Positions 61,706-64,000 of a DNA stretch of 64,000 nt are shown one piece after another. Under the pieces are notes generated by a model. It did no database searches. It saw only the letters and a list, made by a program, of their open reading frames with translations, and was not told the origin of the DNA. Source of the stretch: CALBPI01 sp942491885 (GTDB taxonomy: Bacteria > Pseudomonadota > Gammaproteobacteria > Steroidobacterales > Woeseiaceae). The stretch's first letter is position 1. The number at the start of each line of letters is the position of its first letter. The translations under genes and the position numbers were made by a program. Location of the stretch: contig CALOCQ010000002.1 of NCBI GenBank assembly GCA_942491885.1, positions 1,240,001 through 1,304,000 on the forward strand. The letters run 5' to 3'.

Positions 61706-61954
61706 ATGAACGCATTACGTAAAACGCTGTTCCCGCTTGGCATTGTCGCGCTGTCACTGGGCGGCTGTGCAAATCTGACGGCGCCATCCCAAAAAGCTAC
61801 GTCGACAGTTGACGAGGATCGCCCGACGACCGGCAGCCATCTTCCCGGTGGCAACAGGGTAGAGAAAGTAGATGTCATCGACCGTGATCAGATCGATCAG
61901 AGCGGCGCGACGACAGTCAAGGAAGCAATTCAGCGCAACATTATCAGCCGCTAG
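61706..61954 (+). CDS. Small lipoprotein with a TonB-plug-like C-terminal segment
   Basis: This 82-residue protein has a lipoprotein signal with lipobox LGGC (Cys21). A low-complexity linker follows, then the C-terminal VEKVDVIDRDQIDQSGATTV and the rest of the short tail. That tail closely resembles the start of the plug domain of TonB-dependent receptors (V-x-V-IDRxxIxxSGATT-x-x-x-A), but no barrel follows. GGAG lies shortly before ATG 61706. The stop overlaps the convergent tatC stop by four bases. It is either a remnant of a receptor N terminus or a small conserved lipoprotein of unknown role. Confidence 0.7.
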   Translation: MNALRKTLFPLGIVALSLGGCANLTAPSQKATSTVDEDRPTTGSHLPGGNRVEKVDVIDRDQIDQSGATTVKEAIQRNIISR

Positions 61955-62733
61955 TCGGTTTCGCTGGCGTCTGTTTTTGCGCTGTCATCAGCATTGCGCC
62001 TGCGACTGGTCATCGTACGTGACATGACAATGCCGACCTCGAACAACAGATAAACGGGTATCGCCAGTAGTGTCTGGCTGATGATGTCGGGCGGCGTCAG
62101 GAACATGCCGACAACGAAGCACCCCAGGAACACATACGGGCGGATCTTGACCAGTTTGTCCGGCGTGGTCAGCCCGGCCCAACATAACAACACCGTTGCG
62201 ACGGGTACTTCAAACGCGAGCCCGAAGGCCAGAAACAGCGTCAGCACGAAATCCAGATAGGCCGAGATATCGGTCATCATCGGTACGTTTTCCGGCGACA
62301 TCTTGCTGAAGAACGCGAACATCAGCGGGAAAACCACGTAATACGCGAACAGGATGCCGGCGTAGAACAGCATTACGCTGCTCGCGAGTAACGGCATCGC
62401 AAAGCGCTTTTCCTTGCGATACAGCCCGGGTGCGACGAACGCCCATGCCTGATATAGCACTACGGGCATCGCGATGAACAGCGCGACAAAGAATGCGAGT
62501 TTGAACGGGGTCAGCAGTGGTGAGGCTACCTGGGTCGCGATCATCGTGTTGCCGGCCGGCAGTGCGTCGGTCAGCGGCTTGGATACCACCGTGAATAGCT
62601 TCTGTGCGAACGGAATCAGCCCTATAAACACCACAATGACGGAGCCGAACGCCTTCAGCAGCCTCGTACGCAGCTCAAGCAGGTGCGATAGGAGGCTCGC
62701 TTCTTCGAGCTTCTCTTCGGCCGCGACGCTCAT
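61951..62733 (-). CDS. tatC: Sec-independent protein translocase TatC
   Basis: TatC is the six-helix core that binds twin-arginine signal peptides. The N-terminal LLSHLLELRTRLLKAFGSVI and the FAFFSKMSPENVPMM loop are family hallmarks. The 260-residue length is normal. It overlaps tatB by four bases. The end overlaps the small lipoprotein gene on the other strand by four bases. Confidence 0.97.
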   Translation of the reverse strand: MSVAAEEKLEEASLLSHLLELRTRLLKAFGSVIVVFIGLIPFAQKLFTVVSKPLTDALPAGNTMIATQVASPLLTPFKLAFFVALFIAMPVVLYQAWAFVAPGLYRKEKRFAMPLLASSVMLFYAGILFAYYVVFPLMFAFFSKMSPENVPMMTDISAYLDFVLTLFLAFGLAFEVPVATVLLCWAGLTTPDKLVKIRPYVFLGCFVVGMFLTPPDIISQTLLAIPVYLLFEVGIVMSRTMTSRRRNADDSAKTDASETD

Positions 62734-63227
62734 GTCGCGCTTTTGGCTTGCTTGGCGGTTGGGTGTTTGTCGGCTGCTGCGGTTGCCTGGTTTTCAGGTG
62801 GCGTCTCCGCTGCGGATGGCGCGTCGCCTGGCTTGTCGTTATCGCCGTCGCCTTGGGTAACGATGTCTGTATCTGGCTGATCGCCCGGCGCCACTAACGC
62901 TGCGCTGGCGGAAGCCGCAGGTAATGCTTTTGATTGTGTTGCCGTATCCGTGCCCGAAGATTCAATATCATCGCCGATCTTGCGGATATCGTCTTCTATT
63001 CCGTCCAGACCGAGCTCTTTCTTGAGATCGACGCGTTTCGGCAGAGAGTCGCGGATCTGCTTCATTTCCAGCTCGTCTTCGAGCTGCACCTGGAAGTTGC
63101 GGCTCATTCGTCGGGCATAGCCCACAAAATGGCCGATCTTTTTCGCTACCTGCGCCATACGCTCCGGCCCCAGAACCAGCAGGCCGATGACGAACAACAG
63201 CAGGAATTCCGGAAGACTGGCGTCCAT
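62730..63227 (-). CDS. tatB: Sec-independent protein translocase TatB
   Basis: The 165-residue protein has the TatB start FLLLFVIGLLVLGPERMAQV with the invariant LGP, one membrane helix, an amphipathic helix and a long acidic, low-complexity tail. It forms the TatBC receptor. It lies between tatA (27-base gap) and tatC (four-base overlap). Confidence 0.96.
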   Translation of the reverse strand: MDASLPEFLLLFVIGLLVLGPERMAQVAKKIGHFVGYARRMSRNFQVQLEDELEMKQIRDSLPKRVDLKKELGLDGIEDDIRKIGDDIESSGTDTATQSKALPAASASAALVAPGDQPDTDIVTQGDGDNDKPGDAPSAAETPPENQATAAADKHPTAKQAKSAT

Positions 63228-63254
63228 GGTCTAGAGCCGCGCCGACGCGCTGCG

Positions 63255-63494
63255 TCAGGACTTGCCGGTCTTGGTTTTTTCTTTGCCCGGCGTGGACTCG
63301 AAGGTTGCGTCCTCACCGTCAACGATCTTCTGCGGCTCGTCCGCCTGCTTCTCGCCGTCACCAACGGCCGATTTAAAGCCTTTGATCGCCGAGCCAAGAT
63401 CCGCGCCGATATTCTTGAAACGCTTGGTGCCGAAAATCGCCAGCACAATCGCCAGGACAATTAGGAGTTGCCAAATACTGATGCCACTTAACAC
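63255..63494 (-). CDS. tatA: Sec-independent protein translocase TatA
   Basis: The 79-residue pore-forming TatA starts GISIWQLLIVLAIVLAIFGT and continues KRFKNIGADLGSAIKGFK, the standard helix plus amphipathic helix. Length and position before tatB are normal. A 124-base gap separates it from dtd to the right, where no other gene is seen. Confidence 0.97.
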   Translation of the reverse strand: MLSGISIWQLLIVLAIVLAIFGTKRFKNIGADLGSAIKGFKSAVGDGEKQADEPQKIVDGEDATFESTPGKEKTKTGKS

Positions 63495-63618
63495 TGTTCA
63501 ATACCTCGTTGGGGCGCTAGGAGCGCCGCTTAACGTAATGATACGCGAACTACTCCGCGCGCGAGACCCTCAGCCCCTGACAATTACAAGAAATGTGAGC
63601 CAGGTAGTAAAAAGCTGG

Positions 63619-64000
63619 CTAACGCGTTGATAGCCAGAACGTTACGGGGCCGCTGTTTACCAGTTCGACCTGCATATTGGCGCCGAATTCCCCGGTTTCA
63701 ACAATAATCCCGGCTTGACGCAGCGCGTCACAGCAGCGCTCGAACAGCCGCTGACCGACCTCCGGTGTCGCCGCATGCCCGAAACTGGGCCGTCGTCCGC
63801 GGCGCGTATCTGCTGCCAATGTGAACTGCGGTACCGCAAGAATGCTGCCACCACACTCCTTGATGCTGAGGTTCATCTTGCCCGCGTCGTCTTCAAATAC
63901 GCGGTAATTGGCGATCCGCTCGGCAAGTTGGTCAGCGTCGCCGTCTTCGTCCTCGCGCACAACACCCATCAACACCATCAGGCCGTGCCCGATTTCGCCG
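63619..64000 (-). CDS. dtd: D-aminoacyl-tRNA deacylase Dtd, N terminus cut by the window edge
   Basis: Dtd removes D-amino acids from tRNAs. The frame is open to the right edge, reading GEIGHGL before the first in-window methionine, so about 20 N-terminal residues are missing. The catalytic SxxxxPQFTL motif is SILAVPQFTLAAD, and the cross-dimer Gly-cisPro motif is in NSGPVTFWL. It ends normally at 63619. It is upstream of tatABC on the same strand. Confidence 0.95.
   Translation of the reverse strand, partial: GEIGHGLMVLMGVVREDEDGDADQLAERIANYRVFEDDAGKMNLSIKECGGSILAVPQFTLAADTRRGRRPSFGHAATPEVGQRLFERCCDALRQAGIIVETGEFGANMQVELVNSGPVTFWLSTR

Overview
This window is a bacterial chromosome segment carrying the replication origin of a gammaproteobacterium (about 55-60% G+C by eye). 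rpmH, dnaA, dnaN, recF and gyrB sit in the usual order around an AT-rich origin at about 28.2-28.4 kb. DnaA boxes and three ParB (parS) sites are visible there. Genes left of the origin that belong to the conserved core (rpmH, rnpA, yidC, mnmE, mnmG, rsmG, parA, parB, atpI, atpB) run leftward, and dnaA-dnaN-recF-gyrB run rightward, so the core genes are co-directional with replication. The accessory set (Fe-S photolyase-like protein, M2 peptidase, POT transporter, TSP3-repeat OmpA protein, several peptidases) suggests a marine or sediment heterotroph, perhaps near Woeseiaceae or Xanthomonadales relatives. That placement is inference. No rRNA, tRNA, CRISPR array, insertion sequence or prophage was seen.

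Layout. 0-4 kb: end of the atp operon (atpB partial, atpI), an EAL-domain gene, then rsmG-parA-parB, with parB broken by a one-base frameshift. 4-14.6 kb: an OmpA-family protein, a photolyase-related protein, a diheme cytochrome c, a DUF945 protein and a peptide ABC transporter (oppA-B-C and a fused oppDF) transcribed behind mnmG. This block separates mnmG from rsmG, which are often adjacent. 16.9-21.5 kb: a secreted alpha/beta hydrolase, a NatAB-type ABC exporter and a diguanylate cyclase. 21.5-26.6 kb: mnmE, a hydrolase-OsmC fusion, yidC, rnpA, rpmH. 26.7-33.4 kb: dnaA, oriC, dnaN, recF, gyrB and the parS cluster.

33.4-38 kb: glyQ-glyS-gmhB-plsC, a tightly overlapping leftward operon. 38-42.6 kb: nitrogen control, with glnA behind a near-consensus sigma-54 promoter and NtrC-like sites, then a DUF4124 protein, ntrB and ntrC. 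42.7-47.1 kb: a peroxiredoxin-like protein, a dihydroorotate dehydrogenase, trmL, and the yibN-grxC-secB-gpsA operon. 47.2-50.5 kb: envC, a C-terminal processing protease and a YibQ-type deacetylase-fold protein (cell-wall remodelling). 50.5-54.1 kb: a translationally coupled NUDIX / six-Kazal / GNAT trio and an orphan MASE1 histidine kinase. 54.1-64 kb: a HerA-like ATPase, an unknown membrane protein, DUF1415, an M2 peptidase lipoprotein, a POT transporter, a tiny lipoprotein with a TonB-plug-like tail, tatABC and the start-truncated dtd.

The main points for a second look are the parB frameshift, the missing ATG/GTG/TTG starts of gpsA, ntrB and possibly envC (ATT is the best candidate in gpsA and ntrB), parS sites embedded in the recF reading frame, the six-module four-cysteine Kazal protein, and the small lipoprotein ending in a TonB-plug-like segment. 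I did not find a convincing wholly new multi-gene system.
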